A stretch of 64,000 nucleotides of DNA from DASZBR01 sp035943935 (GTDB taxonomy: Bacteria; Pseudomonadota; Gammaproteobacteria; DASZBR01): NCBI GenBank assembly GCA_035943935.1, contig DASZBR010000022.1:1-64000 (forward strand), written 5' to 3'. A program made the position numbers and the translations under genes. Numbering within the stretch: position 1 is the stretch's first letter; each line of letters opens with the position of its first letter. The notes beneath the pieces were generated by a model, which saw only the letters and a list, made by a program, of their open reading frames with translations, did no database searches and was not told where the DNA came from. Below are positions 1 through 9,216 of this stretch, piece by piece.

Positions 1-24
1 GGCAAAGTACTTGTGTACTTTGCC
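1..24. repeat. Perfect short inverted repeat at the window edge
   Basis: GGCAAAGTAC and its exact reverse complement GTACTTTGCC flank a 4-base loop. It may be a transcription terminator stem for a gene left of the window, or a repeat end. No T-run follows on the plus strand, so terminator function is unproven. Confidence 0.5.
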
Positions 25-35
25 AAACTAAAACT

Positions 36-75
36 GGGTCTAATAGATATCAGAGAAGATAAAATTATTAGACCC
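36..75. repeat. 10-bp inverted repeat with 20-base spacer
   Basis: GGGTCTAATA (36-45) and TATTAGACCC (66-75) are exact reverse complements. It could be an operator or cruciform or part of a mobile-element remnant, since it lies beside the possible IS end at 91-133. No function can be assigned. Confidence 0.4.
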
Positions 76-90
76 TAAACAGCTAAAAAG

Positions 91-133
91 TGTTACCGAT
101 GATCCCGGTTTAATCTGTTACCTATGATCCGGG
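91..133. mobile_element. Possible IS481-type terminal fragment (degenerate direct repeat)
   Basis: TGTTACCGATGATCCCGG (91-108) recurs as TGTTACCTATGATCCGGG (116-133), 25 bases later with 2 mismatches. From memory, paired TGTTACC-(C/T/G)ATG repeats of this kind are found at the ends of some IS481-family elements. No transposase reading frame is present here, so at most this is an isolated end or a remnant. The family assignment is from pattern memory only. Confidence 0.35.
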
Positions 134-178
134 TCGTACAGTTCAGGTGAGTGAGTCACTGCGTCCTAGGAAGTAAAT

Positions 179-266
179 GTAGCCCGGATGGAGCTTTAGC
201 GGAATCCGGGAAAATAATAGATTTTGTGTTCCCCGGGTTCCGCGCTTCGCGCTCCATCCGGGCTAC
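179..266. repeat. REP-like long hairpin (GTAGCCCGGATGGAGC type)
   Basis: GTAGCCCGGATGGAGC (179-194) pairs exactly with GCTCCATCCGGGCTAC (251-266). An inner pair (199-210 with 232-243) matches with one mismatch, so the whole segment can fold into one long hairpin. A shorter relative lies at 38832-38866. GTAGCCCGGAT palindromes are common extragenic repeats in gammaproteobacteria. Confidence 0.7.
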
Positions 267-299
267 TATGATTTTAGAAGTTTAAGAAAGCCCCTATCC

Positions 300-332
300 C
301 TTAAGATTTCCTTAAGCTTTCTCCCGTATAAT
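300..332 (+). promoter_or_regulatory. PmrA-type box and -10 promoter of the 368-5380 gene
   Basis: CTTAAG (300-305), ATTTC, CTTAAG (311-316), then exactly 10 bases, then a perfect -10 hexamer TATAAT (327-332). The repeat fits the published PmrA half-site pattern YTTAAK-N5-YTTAAK and sits where a -35 box would be, as expected of an activator-dependent promoter. The same layout recurs at 20393-20425, 25774-25806 and 51084-51116. That PmrA is the regulator is an inference. Confidence 0.75.
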
Positions 333-367
333 ATCCCCCTACAAATATCCAGAAGATGGGGCAAATA

Positions 368-3300
368 ATGAGTCATGAAATTGTCGCGTTACAAAACCAG
401 CTTGTCAGAGAGCAGATTGAAAAAGCAGTCTTGTCATTAGTTCCTCCTCGATCTATCCGCATAGCTATTCCCAGCGACCTGTTGGATTTTTTATCGAGTC
501 GCTCTGAATTTCAAACCCCTGAATTTAAAGCATTATATAGCCAATGGTTTTACGCAAAATTTGTCTATGATGAATATGGCTATTACGATACAGAATTGCA
601 GAATGCTTATCAAAAAGCAGAAGGTAAACTTACAGCCTATTATCACTCTCACGAGATTATTCAGAAATCTGCAGAGGCTTATCTCCAAGCCGTCGAGAGT
701 ATTTATAGCAAAAATAATAATTCAGAAAATAAAACGATTACGGGTTTTTCTCAAAATTGGCGTTGGCCGAGCCTATCTTCTGCAGGTACTACAGCGATAC
801 TTTTTTTATCGACAGTGAATGCGGCTGCTGCGCAAGCGTTTATCCCAAGAAGCAGTAATACTTCTGAGGGTAGTAATGCAGTAGGTCATGCAAGTGCGAG
901 AGCGCCGTTAGTCCCTGCAATTCCACCTGTGTTTGAGCAAGAGATTGCGATTGAAGTTGAGAAAAAACCAAAAGAAAAAAAACCAACAGAAAAAAGTCGT
1001 GTACTTGAACAACCTGTCGTTCCTCAGGCATTACTTGAAATCAGAAACGAATTTGTAGCACTGCTTCCCTCGAAGAGTGCAGGATTTGCTGACAACCCGG
1101 CGACTATAAGAAGAGGCAATCCCCCAGATGTGATTCTCGCTTTCTTGCGTGTGATTGATGCAACAATGACATCGAATGGAATTGATTGGAAAAAAGTAGA
1201 TGAATTTATACAGAGTCGTTCTGATCTGGATATTCCTGAAATGCTGGTGCGCGAAGCAGGACAAAATCAACGGCCTCAAGCGTCTTATCTGTTGGCAATT
1301 TTGGCACTGAAGCAGGGTGATTATGCACAAGCCCTCGCATTCATGGCTCAATGCAAATTGCAAAATTTAGCCGATCCTAAAAACGATCATCAATTTTTTG
1401 CAACCGCGATAAAATATTATGAATCGTTAGAAAAAAAAGTCGTTGAGGGTGGCGCTAAACTTACTATAGAAGAACTTACCCTTATTCAAAAAAATATTGA
1501 TGTCATCAGAAAAATAGATGCGGTAAAAGAAACTATTCCTGATGCTTTACTGCCTACGGTGAGTAGTGGTCCTACGCCATTAAGAACAGTATGGGAAAAG
1601 ACAATCGTTCGCATAAATGATCTCACGAAAATATGTCAGGATAACATTAACAAAGCGCGTAAAAAATTAAATCAGGCACAACCGCTCGCACAATTACATC
1701 AGCAACTCTCTTCCTTTAGAGATTCTCTGATTGCGTTCAATCAGGATTCAACAAAAGGCGTTGCGGATCATCTCGTCGTTATAGTGGATGAAACGACGAA
1801 TCCCCTCGTATTACAATTGATTGGGAATCTCGAAGCAGCTTTACAGAATCCTGAAAATCCACGTTTGCTTCTCGTGACAGTGGAACTTACAGTACAACGA
1901 ATCAGGCAAATTATTACTTGGCTCAAAACCAATAGAAATAGCATCAGTCCTGAACAGTATCTTCGACTCGAACAAGAAGTGGATAAACTCGCAGAAATTG
2001 TTTTCTTGGTTGAATATTTTAAGCAGACGGATAGTGGACACGAGGTGTCTGATTGGGAAACAAAAACAAGAATCATTTCAAAAGCGCCGAAGGCCGTGCG
2101 TCAGTTACGACCGAATACTGTGGCAACATGGGAAGAATTTCCGGGTATTGCCATTGCGGCAGACGGCCCCACGATTAAGCTGGTTAAACACACACAAACC
2201 GTTACAACATCTAGCCATCCTGCCAAAGAAAAGACTTCTCAAGTTCAGCGCGATCTCGATTGGGTATTATCCAGGCAAACTAAAAAAGGCATGGAAAAAA
2301 AATTTGCAGATGAATTAGGGGTGAATCTCGAATTGAAATCTTTACGTGCGTTACCGCCTGAAGATGCGCTGAGATTAACTGCAGCGTTAAAGATGCAGGA
2401 TCCTGCAAAAGATATCGTTACCGTTCGTGATTACGCCCATCAGGGAATTCAGCTTGCTTTACAATATATGAGTCACGCAGCGAGTCGTGAGAATAAATTT
2501 GGTAATGCCGCAGCACTTGCATTGCAATTAGTGAGACTCAACCCAACTGACGAAAATTATGGTTATCTTGTTAAAGCCGTTTCCTCTATCTTGGAGAGAG
2601 AATATTCCAAAGCGCAAGAAATGGTTGAAGACTGGGATCAATTTAATCCCGAACATTATGATCACTATTTAAAATGGTTTGAAATACTGCAGCGTGCGCA
2701 TCGATACGCACCATCTGCATCTGTGGGTGTGATTGACCGTTGGAAACAATTACCGAACCGTGAAGCGTTAGCCAAAAAGGGTTTACAAATTCCGTCTATT
2801 CCACCTACAGAAGAAGCCAAGAAATTACTGGATGAGCAATTTGAAAGACGTAGGGGTTCTACTACCAATGATGAATTAATTGCATTGCATCATGAGTTGG
2901 CAGCGAAAGGAAGAGTCGAAAGTTCATTGGCATTATCCAGTGTTTATGGTCTTAGTGAATACATTGAATATAATGATCTTCCTTTTGCCCGTCTACTTGT
3001 AAGACAAGCGAATTATCAAGCGCTAACGCCACAACAAAAAGAAGAAACGCAGAAATGGGTGAAGAGTCTAGAGCCGGGTGTTGGATATTCGGCGTATGTA
3101 TTTTTAAATAAATGGATTCAACTTCCTGTTCGTCGGTTTCTGAAGAAAACAACGAATCTCGATACAGGAAGATTTTTTTGGCCAATTTTTTATTCGCTCG
3201 CCATTCTGATGACGTTTTCGTTGTTTACGTACGATTTATTTTTGAGACGACGCAGACGTATTCCTGCTCCAGTTCCGGTTGCGCCGGAATTGAATGAAGT

Positions 3301-5380
3301 TAAAAAAACTGAAAAAGTAACGCGTCCCCAGAAAACACCGGAACAAATAAACTATGAGCAAAATCTCAAAAAACTCAAAGAGATAAAACAAAATCTTCTC
3401 ACGATAGAAAATCGAAAAGCTGACGTGGACGCAGAAACGTTTGCGACATGGGAACCCTTGATTCAAAAATGCCGTGTCGTTGTCGATCAGGAATATCTAT
3501 TCGAAAAAGCCAGCGAACTTGAAAATGTTTTGCCGACATTGTTGGTGGATATTGCTGCACTTGAAGTCATGGTTAGCACTTATGAACAAGCCGAAAAAGA
3601 GAAACAAGAAAAAGCAGCAAAAGCAGCAAAAGCAGCTAAACGCGAAGCGAAAGCAAAACGTGTTGAAGTAGCAAAGCAAGTAGAAGCCATGCAAAAAAGG
3701 GAAGACGCTCAAAAAGCTTATGACATTAATCACTATAAATTGGAACAACCGTTAAAAGATCGTGCTAGAAAAATTACGAAGATCAGAACTGCAGTTGAGA
3801 AAAAATTAGAATTCGTTGAAGGGGAGCTCGCAAAATTAAATGCGAAACGCGCAGCGCTTTCCGAAATGGAAATAAACTGGAAAAAGAAAGAGGAGATGGA
3901 TCAAAGCCTACAAGGACAAATGGATACCTGTTATGCATTTAAAACAGCTTGTTTTAGCTTGATTGAATTGTGCGGAACATTCACGGGGAAATATTCTGAT
4001 GCGGTTGGAGCGCGTTACGCGTTGGAAGAGGCGGTTTTACTTGAGGGTTGTGTGCAAGAATTGGAAGCCTTAGAAGTCACGTCTGAGTGTGACTATCCTG
4101 TTTTATTAAGAGCATTAAAAGCACGCTATCAAGAAATGGAGGATAAATTAGGAATCGTTAGGGCTGTACCAAATGACAACAACAATAATAATAACAATGA
4201 CAATAATGCGCGTCCGGATGAAGAGGCTATGGATGAACCTGAGCAGGACAGTTCAAGCACGTCGTCAGAAAAAGCCGAAGAAAAAGCAAAAGCCGTTTCT
4301 CCAAAAACAAGCTCATTGCTCAGTCAAAGTGCAGGAAAATTTCACGCGGAGGTTTCTGCAGAATCACACGCGGAGGTTCCTGCAGAACCGTTTGTGAAAA
4401 AAAACTTAGAATCAGATTATCAGCCGACGCGTCAAAAAACTAAGAAAAAGAAACAGAAACCAAAAAGAGAAGAAGGTGTTCCGGTCATGAAAGATGGATT
4501 CGTGGAATTTAATTTGTCGAATCGCGTCGATTGTTTGAGACCTTTGGTAAATAAACCCACAGTATTTGATGAGCATCTCTTTTTAGAACGATTAGCGATG
4601 CATTGCCATTTGCTTCGATTACATCGTTTTTTATTGGCGGCGTATCGAGAACGTGGGAGATATCCTGTCAAAGCACCTTTCTGTGAAGCGTCCTATGGTC
4701 AGTTTTTAGATGATACGTGTAACATGTTAATGCACAATTATTTTGTGGTAGAAAAATTTGGGCATGCCAACTTATTAAAATTTGTTCAGAAGTGTTATGT
4801 CAATCGAGAGATGGATGCAAAAACACCTGCGTTAGTGTGTGAGAAACCTTTTTATCAAGCTATGCGAGCCAAGACAGAGAACTGGATAAATTTACCTCGA
4901 ACGATTCCCGAGTTAATCAATGATTTTCAAACCATGTGTGGTTATTTATCACGACTTCACGATATCGGTGAAAAAATGGGTATGGCGACAAAATTGTATG
5001 ATTCGGATTATCTTGCGGCGTGCCAAATGACCTTGTCCATTGTGGGTGAAGTTTGCGCAAGAATTTATGAGTTATGTCCAAAATTTAAAGAAATTGCCAA
5101 AGAAAATCCGGATAAATCGTTATTGTCACTGGTAAATTTTTTACATCGCTGCCGCAAATATATGCGTAATGTTACCAAGCATGAAGAAGATGTGTCTGCG
5201 GCCTTTGATGCATGGCGCCACAAATTTCCCTTTATTGTGGAGGATGTCTTTCAAACAGATATTCAGGCTGTTTTGAAAGCCGGCGTCGAATTAAATAGAG
5301 CTTATAACAAAGAAAAATTCCAAGAATTACAAGTGACCTTGGAAAAATTGATGCCGCCGTCATTAAGCCCAAGATTTTAG
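368..5380 (+). CDS. Large unrecognised membrane/coiled-coil protein, putative secreted effector
   Basis: I do not recognise a family for this protein of about 1670 residues. An upstream ATG at 356 exists, but GGGG (358-361) is well placed to serve the ATG at 368, so 368 is preferred. Visible features: a weak hydrophobic stretch near residues 135-158; a clear membrane segment near 936-958 followed at once by RRRRR, which predicts the C-terminal half on the cytosolic side of whichever membrane holds it; long Lys/Glu/Ala-rich helices (about 1000-1200) likely to be coiled coil; an Asn/Asp low-complexity tract encoded at 4171-4206; a duplicated 24-bp unit (4343 and 4367); and a basic stretch KKKKQKPKR. 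A PmrA-type box precedes it. Size, low complexity and promoter resemble Dot/Icm substrates, but no catalytic motif was seen. It converges on the response-regulator gene with a 4-base overlap. Confidence 0.8.
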   Translation: MSHEIVALQNQLVREQIEKAVLSLVPPRSIRIAIPSDLLDFLSSRSEFQTPEFKALYSQWFYAKFVYDEYGYYDTELQNAYQKAEGKLTAYYHSHEIIQKSAEAYLQAVESIYSKNNNSENKTITGFSQNWRWPSLSSAGTTAILFLSTVNAAAAQAFIPRSSNTSEGSNAVGHASARAPLVPAIPPVFEQEIAIEVEKKPKEKKPTEKSRVLEQPVVPQALLEIRNEFVALLPSKSAGFADNPATIRRGNPPDVILAFLRVIDATMTSNGIDWKKVDEFIQSRSDLDIPEMLVREAGQNQRPQASYLLAILALKQGDYAQALAFMAQCKLQNLADPKNDHQFFATAIKYYESLEKKVVEGGAKLTIEELTLIQKNIDVIRKIDAVKETIPDALLPTVSSGPTPLRTVWEKTIVRINDLTKICQDNINKARKKLNQAQPLAQLHQQLSSFRDSLIAFNQDSTKGVADHLVVIVDETTNPLVLQLIGNLEAALQNPENPRLLLVTVELTVQRIRQIITWLKTNRNSISPEQYLRLEQEVDKLAEIVFLVEYFKQTDSGHEVSDWETKTRIISKAPKAVRQLRPNTVATWEEFPGIAIAADGPTIKLVKHTQTVTTSSHPAKEKTSQVQRDLDWVLSRQTKKGMEKKFADELGVNLELKSLRALPPEDALRLTAALKMQDPAKDIVTVRDYAHQGIQLALQYMSHAASRENKFGNAAALALQLVRLNPTDENYGYLVKAVSSILEREYSKAQEMVEDWDQFNPEHYDHYLKWFEILQRAHRYAPSASVGVIDRWKQLPNREALAKKGLQIPSIPPTEEAKKLLDEQFERRRGSTTNDELIALHHELAAKGRVESSLALSSVYGLSEYIEYNDLPFARLLVRQANYQALTPQQKEETQKWVKSLEPGVGYSAYVFLNKWIQLPVRRFLKKTTNLDTGRFFWPIFYSLAILMTFSLFTYDLFLRRRRRIPAPVPVAPELNEVKKTEKVTRPQKTPEQINYEQNLKKLKEIKQNLLTIENRKADVDAETFATWEPLIQKCRVVVDQEYLFEKASELENVLPTLLVDIAALEVMVSTYEQAEKEKQEKAAKAAKAAKREAKAKRVEVAKQVEAMQKREDAQKAYDINHYKLEQPLKDRARKITKIRTAVEKKLEFVEGELAKLNAKRAALSEMEINWKKKEEMDQSLQGQMDTCYAFKTACFSLIELCGTFTGKYSDAVGARYALEEAVLLEGCVQELEALEVTSECDYPVLLRALKARYQEMEDKLGIVRAVPNDNNNNNNNDNNARPDEEAMDEPEQDSSSTSSEKAEEKAKAVSPKTSSLLSQSAGKFHAEVSAESHAEVPAEPFVKKNLESDYQPTRQKTKKKKQKPKREEGVPVMKDGFVEFNLSNRVDCLRPLVNKPTVFDEHLFLERLAMHCHLLRLHRFLLAAYRERGRYPVKAPFCEASYGQFLDDTCNMLMHNYFVVEKFGHANLLKFVQKCYVNREMDAKTPALVCEKPFYQAMRAKTENWINLPRTIPELINDFQTMCGYLSRLHDIGEKMGMATKLYDSDYLAACQMTLSIVGEVCARIYELCPKFKEIAKENPDKSLLSLVNFLHRCRKYMRNVTKHEEDVSAAFDAWRHKFPFIVEDVFQTDIQAVLKAGVELNRAYNKEKFQELQVTLEKLMPPSLSPRF
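4171..4206 (+). repeat. AAY/GAY triplet tract inside the 368-5380 gene
   Basis: A run of AAC, AAT and GAC/GAT triplets encodes a poly-Asn/Asp stretch in the protein. Triplet slippage here would change length without breaking the frame. Asn-rich tracts are common in amoeba proteins. Confidence 0.7.
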
Positions 5381-5841
5381 GAATTATTTTCCTTTTTAAT
5401 CCGCTCAATCACTGATTGAATTAAATTGCGTGGTGAGTAATCACTTTTTAGAAAAAGACTTTTGCTGTATTTATTTAATAAAGTCTTTTCGTCATGCGTT
5501 AAATCTTTTGCGGTAATGACTATAATAGGAATATGTCGCCATTTTTCGTGTTTTTGAATTTCTTCAATGACTTGAAATCCATCCATTTCTGGCATCATGA
5601 GATCTAATAAAATAACATCGGGTTTCATGGCGGTGAGTAGGGTAATGACTTCTTTGCCATTTGATGCCTCGGTAGACTTCCAGCCATTACGCAGAATTGC
5701 TTGAACTAATAAACCGCGAGACAAATCATCATCTTCTGCGACTAATACCAGAGGCAATTTTTCAGGCGTTAAATTTTTAATTTTTTCGAGTAATACTTTG
5801 ATATCGACGGGTTTTTCGAGGTAGTCTACTTCCGTGGTCAT
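5377..5841 (-). CDS. Single-domain response regulator with a relic REC tail at its N-terminus
   Basis: A 154-residue CheY-like receiver protein. The start at 5841 is chosen because GGAG lies 6 bases upstream; the longer frame to 5877 has no such site and would overlap mfd. Receiver residues visible: acidic pocket AEDDDLS, phospho-acceptor Asp in ILLDLMMPEMDG, Thr in VITAKD, and Lys in LFLKSD. No output domain follows, so it probably acts through protein-protein contact. Residues 6-20 (YLEKPVD, then LLEKI) look like the last strand and helix of a different receiver domain, as if this were the tail of a larger multi-receiver protein. It lies 19 bases downstream of mfd on the same strand and is probably cotranscribed. 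No partner kinase is in the window. Confidence 0.85.
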   Translation of the reverse strand: MTTEVDYLEKPVDIKVLLEKIKNLTPEKLPLVLVAEDDDLSRGLLVQAILRNGWKSTEASNGKEVITLLTAMKPDVILLDLMMPEMDGFQVIEEIQKHEKWRHIPIIVITAKDLTHDEKTLLNKYSKSLFLKSDYSPRNLIQSVIERIKKENNS

Positions 5842-5860
5842 AACAATCTCCTTGTCAATT

Positions 5861-8800
5861 TTACGATAACAATCCAAATAACATTTCTATACCCTGAACA
5901 CTTTCTTTCTGCAGTATCTTCAACCCATGCGGGCCATCTAGTTTATATAATAACGGTTTGGTTTGAATAAGTTTAATGATTTTTAAAGAGTCTATATTCG
6001 GCTTTTCTGAAAATTCTATACGCGTAGACTTGATATTAGCCGTAATTTTCTTAATGCCCAAGTGTTCAGATTTTAATTTGAGTGCGGTTACAGCAAATAA
6101 GTTTTTAGTTGGCTCGGGAAGCAAACCAAATCTATCAATAAATTCAACTTGAAGCTCGTCTAGTTTATGCTGATCTTTGCAACTAGAAATTCTCTTGTAT
6201 AACACTAACCTGGCATGAACATCGGGCACATAATCTTCGGTAATAAAAGCAGGTATTTGTAAATCTATGTCTGATTTGATTTGTTCAGGAATTCCAGATT
6301 TCATGGCCCGTTCTAATAATTCCATGTATAAACTAAATCCAATTTCGTGCATTTCTCCACTTTGGGATTCGCCTAATAATTCACCCGCGCCGCGAATTTC
6401 TAAATCATGCGTAGCGAGAGCAAAACCCACACCTAAATCTTCGAGTCTAGAAATAGCCTCTAATCTTTTTTCAGCATCCGGCGTAATTTTTTGATGTGGA
6501 GGGGTGAGTAAAAAAGCATAGGCTTGATGATGCGATCGACCAACGCGTCCGCGTAATTGATGTAATTGCGCCAAACCAAATTTATCTGCCCGCTCAATAA
6601 TAATCGTATTCGCAGACGGAATATCGATGCCGGTTTCAATAATAGTTGTACAAATTAAAACATTATAATGTTGGTGATAAAATTCACGCATGATAATTTC
6701 TAATTCACGTTCACGCATTTGACCATGAGCTATTGCAATTCTGGCCTCTGGAATTAATTCACGTAATCGTTCTGCTGTGGGTATCATGCTTTCAACATCA
6801 TTATGTAAATAAAAGACTTGGCCGCCACGCATAATTTCACGCAAAATAGACTCGCGAATTAAGCTTTTATCATGGACATGTACAAATGTTTTGATGGATA
6901 AACGGCGAAGGGGAGGAGTGCCAATAATAGATAAATCCCTCATGCCTGACATGGCCATATTTAACGTTCTTGGAATGGGTGTTGCAGTGAGCGTTAAAAT
7001 ATCCACTTCTGCACGCAAGCTTTTTAATTTTTCTTTTTGACGCACGCCAAATCGATGCTCTTCATCTATTATAACCAAGCCCAAGTGTTTGAATTTAATA
7101 TCGGGTTGAAGTAATTTGTGCGTGCCAATAATAATATCCACTTTGCCATTTTCTAATTCAGCTAGAATTTTTGTTTGTTCTTGTGAAGTCTTAAAGCGCG
7201 ACACCATTTCTATTTTAATCGGCCAGTCAGCAAATCTGTCCGCGAAATTTTGATAATGTTGTTGCGCTAATAATGTTGTTGGCACAAGAACGCATACTTG
7301 GTGACCTGCTTGCACGGCTATAAACGCAGCGCGCATGGCGACTTCAGTTTTGCCAAATCCCACGTCGCCGCAAATTAATCTATCCATACTCTTGGGATTA
7401 TTCATGTCTTTTATAACATCATTTATGGCTTGTAATTGATCCGGTGTTTCTTCAAACGGAAATTGGCTCGCAAATAATTGATAATTAGTATCTATGGTAT
7501 ACGCAAAGCCTTTTCGTAATTCGCGCTGCGCATGAATGGCGAGAAGCTCTGCCGCAACATCACGGATTTTTTCCGCCGCGCGTTTTTTCGCTTTGTCCCA
7601 TTGATCGGAGCCTAATTTATGCAGTGGCGCATGATCTGCGTCTAAGCCTGAATATCTATGAATAAGATGCAAAGAAGAAACGGGAATATATAATTTGGCG
7701 TCATGGGCATATTCTAATAATAAATATTCTCCCACAGAATTATTGATTTCCAGCGTTTGTAAACCTAAATATCTACCAACACCATGTTCAACATGAACGA
7801 CGGGTGCGCCAATATTGAGCTCGGCTAAATTCTTAACGATACTATCCATATCGCCCGTCTTAGATTTTTTTCGACGCGATTGAATGATTTGTTCGCCAAG
7901 TAAAGCGCTTTCAGGAATTAAAATAATATTTTTATTTTCTAATAATAAGCCCTGTTCGAGCGGAGCAATGGTTAATACTAATTTGTCGGTACTCTGTAAG
8001 AACTCTTGCCAGGTATTGCTTATAGCAGGATTAATTCCATGAGATCTAAATAAACTTAAGAGGGCTTCGCGTCGACCGGCGCTTTCGGCGCAAAATAAGA
8101 TTCGTGATTGATTATGATTTTCAAGAAAACTTTTTAATTTCTCCAGGGGCTGAGAGGCTTTGTGATCAACTAATATATCTGGCGAAACATATTTTTCAGA
8201 TTGAATCTTCTCAACACTATAATTTTTCAGGGTCGTAAATATTTCAGTCGGTGAAATAAATAATTTTTGAGGTATTAAAATTGGCCGCATGCGGTCATGT
8301 CGTAATTGCTCATGACGCGTATTAATTTCTTGCTGAAATTTCTCTGCCGCTTTTGTCACGCCATCTAATTGTATAAGAGAAATATTTTTGGGAAAGTAAT
8401 CCAGTAAACTAGACACTTCTTTAAAGAATAGGGGTAAATAATATTCTATGCCTAAAGGCACGCTACCTTGAGAAATAGTCTCATAGATAGCACAGCCACT
8501 AGGATTACCGTCGAAATTTTCCCGCCATTGTTGTCTAAACAAATCTATGGCTTGAGTGTCGAAGGGAAATTCACGCGCGGGTAATAAATCAATGCTGTCA
8601 ATCTTATCTTTAGTTCGCTGAGATTCGGGATCAAACGTTCGAATGCTCTCAATTTCATTATCAAATAAATCTATTCTATAGGGTGTTTCACTGCCCATGG
8701 GGAAAATATCAAATAACGATCCTCGAACGGCAAATTCGCCAGGCGCTAATACTTGCGAGACGGATTGGTAGCCTGATAATACAAATCTGTTTTTAAGATT

Positions 8801-9166
8801 ATCTAAATTTATTTTATCCCGTATTTTTACAATAAAAGCATGAGTATCAATAAATGCTTTGGGAGGTAGTTTTTGCATCAAGCTGTTAATAGAAACCAAT
8901 ACTATTCCGTTGGATAAATGGGGAAGTTTTGAAAGCGTTCTTAATCTTTCTGAAATAATATCTTGATGGGGTGAGAAATTATCATAGGGCAGTGTTTCCC
9001 AATCCGGGAACGTAAAGATGGGTAGGGCAGGATTGAAAAAGCCGATTTCCTGTGTGAGCCGTATGTTGGTCCAAGAATCAGGGGTGATAATAATCAGGGG
9101 CGTAGACAAGCCCTCAGCATGTTGGCTGAGGTACAGGCTAAGTTCGCTGCCGGTTGTATTTTTCAT
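5861..9166 (-). CDS. mfd: Transcription-repair coupling factor Mfd
   Basis: An ATP-driven DNA translocase that removes RNA polymerase stalled at lesions and recruits UvrA. At 1101 residues it is slightly shorter than the usual ~1150. Visible: a UvrB-like N-terminal region; the RNA-polymerase-binding region around the VVHVEHGVGRYLGL segment; Walker A CGDVGFGKTEV; DEEH box IIDEEHRFGVRQKEK; helicase motifs TATPIPRTLNMAMSG and QLRGRVGRS; and a C-terminal TRCF domain. The ATG at 9166 has a GGGGAA stretch just upstream. It is divergent from the permease gene at 9217 across about 50 bp. Confidence 0.97.
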   Translation of the reverse strand: MKNTTGSELSLYLSQHAEGLSTPLIIITPDSWTNIRLTQEIGFFNPALPIFTFPDWETLPYDNFSPHQDIISERLRTLSKLPHLSNGIVLVSINSLMQKLPPKAFIDTHAFIVKIRDKINLDNLKNRFVLSGYQSVSQVLAPGEFAVRGSLFDIFPMGSETPYRIDLFDNEIESIRTFDPESQRTKDKIDSIDLLPAREFPFDTQAIDLFRQQWRENFDGNPSGCAIYETISQGSVPLGIEYYLPLFFKEVSSLLDYFPKNISLIQLDGVTKAAEKFQQEINTRHEQLRHDRMRPILIPQKLFISPTEIFTTLKNYSVEKIQSEKYVSPDILVDHKASQPLEKLKSFLENHNQSRILFCAESAGRREALLSLFRSHGINPAISNTWQEFLQSTDKLVLTIAPLEQGLLLENKNIILIPESALLGEQIIQSRRKKSKTGDMDSIVKNLAELNIGAPVVHVEHGVGRYLGLQTLEINNSVGEYLLLEYAHDAKLYIPVSSLHLIHRYSGLDADHAPLHKLGSDQWDKAKKRAAEKIRDVAAELLAIHAQRELRKGFAYTIDTNYQLFASQFPFEETPDQLQAINDVIKDMNNPKSMDRLICGDVGFGKTEVAMRAAFIAVQAGHQVCVLVPTTLLAQQHYQNFADRFADWPIKIEMVSRFKTSQEQTKILAELENGKVDIIIGTHKLLQPDIKFKHLGLVIIDEEHRFGVRQKEKLKSLRAEVDILTLTATPIPRTLNMAMSGMRDLSIIGTPPLRRLSIKTFVHVHDKSLIRESILREIMRGGQVFYLHNDVESMIPTAERLRELIPEARIAIAHGQMRERELEIIMREFYHQHYNVLICTTIIETGIDIPSANTIIIERADKFGLAQLHQLRGRVGRSHHQAYAFLLTPPHQKITPDAEKRLEAISRLEDLGVGFALATHDLEIRGAGELLGESQSGEMHEIGFSLYMELLERAMKSGIPEQIKSDIDLQIPAFITEDYVPDVHARLVLYKRISSCKDQHKLDELQVEFIDRFGLLPEPTKNLFAVTALKLKSEHLGIKKITANIKSTRIEFSEKPNIDSLKIIKLIQTKPLLYKLDGPHGLKILQKESVQGIEMLFGLLS

Positions 9167-9216
9167 GGATTCCCCGATTTTCCATTATAGCTATATATAT
9201 AGTATCCTTGCGACCC

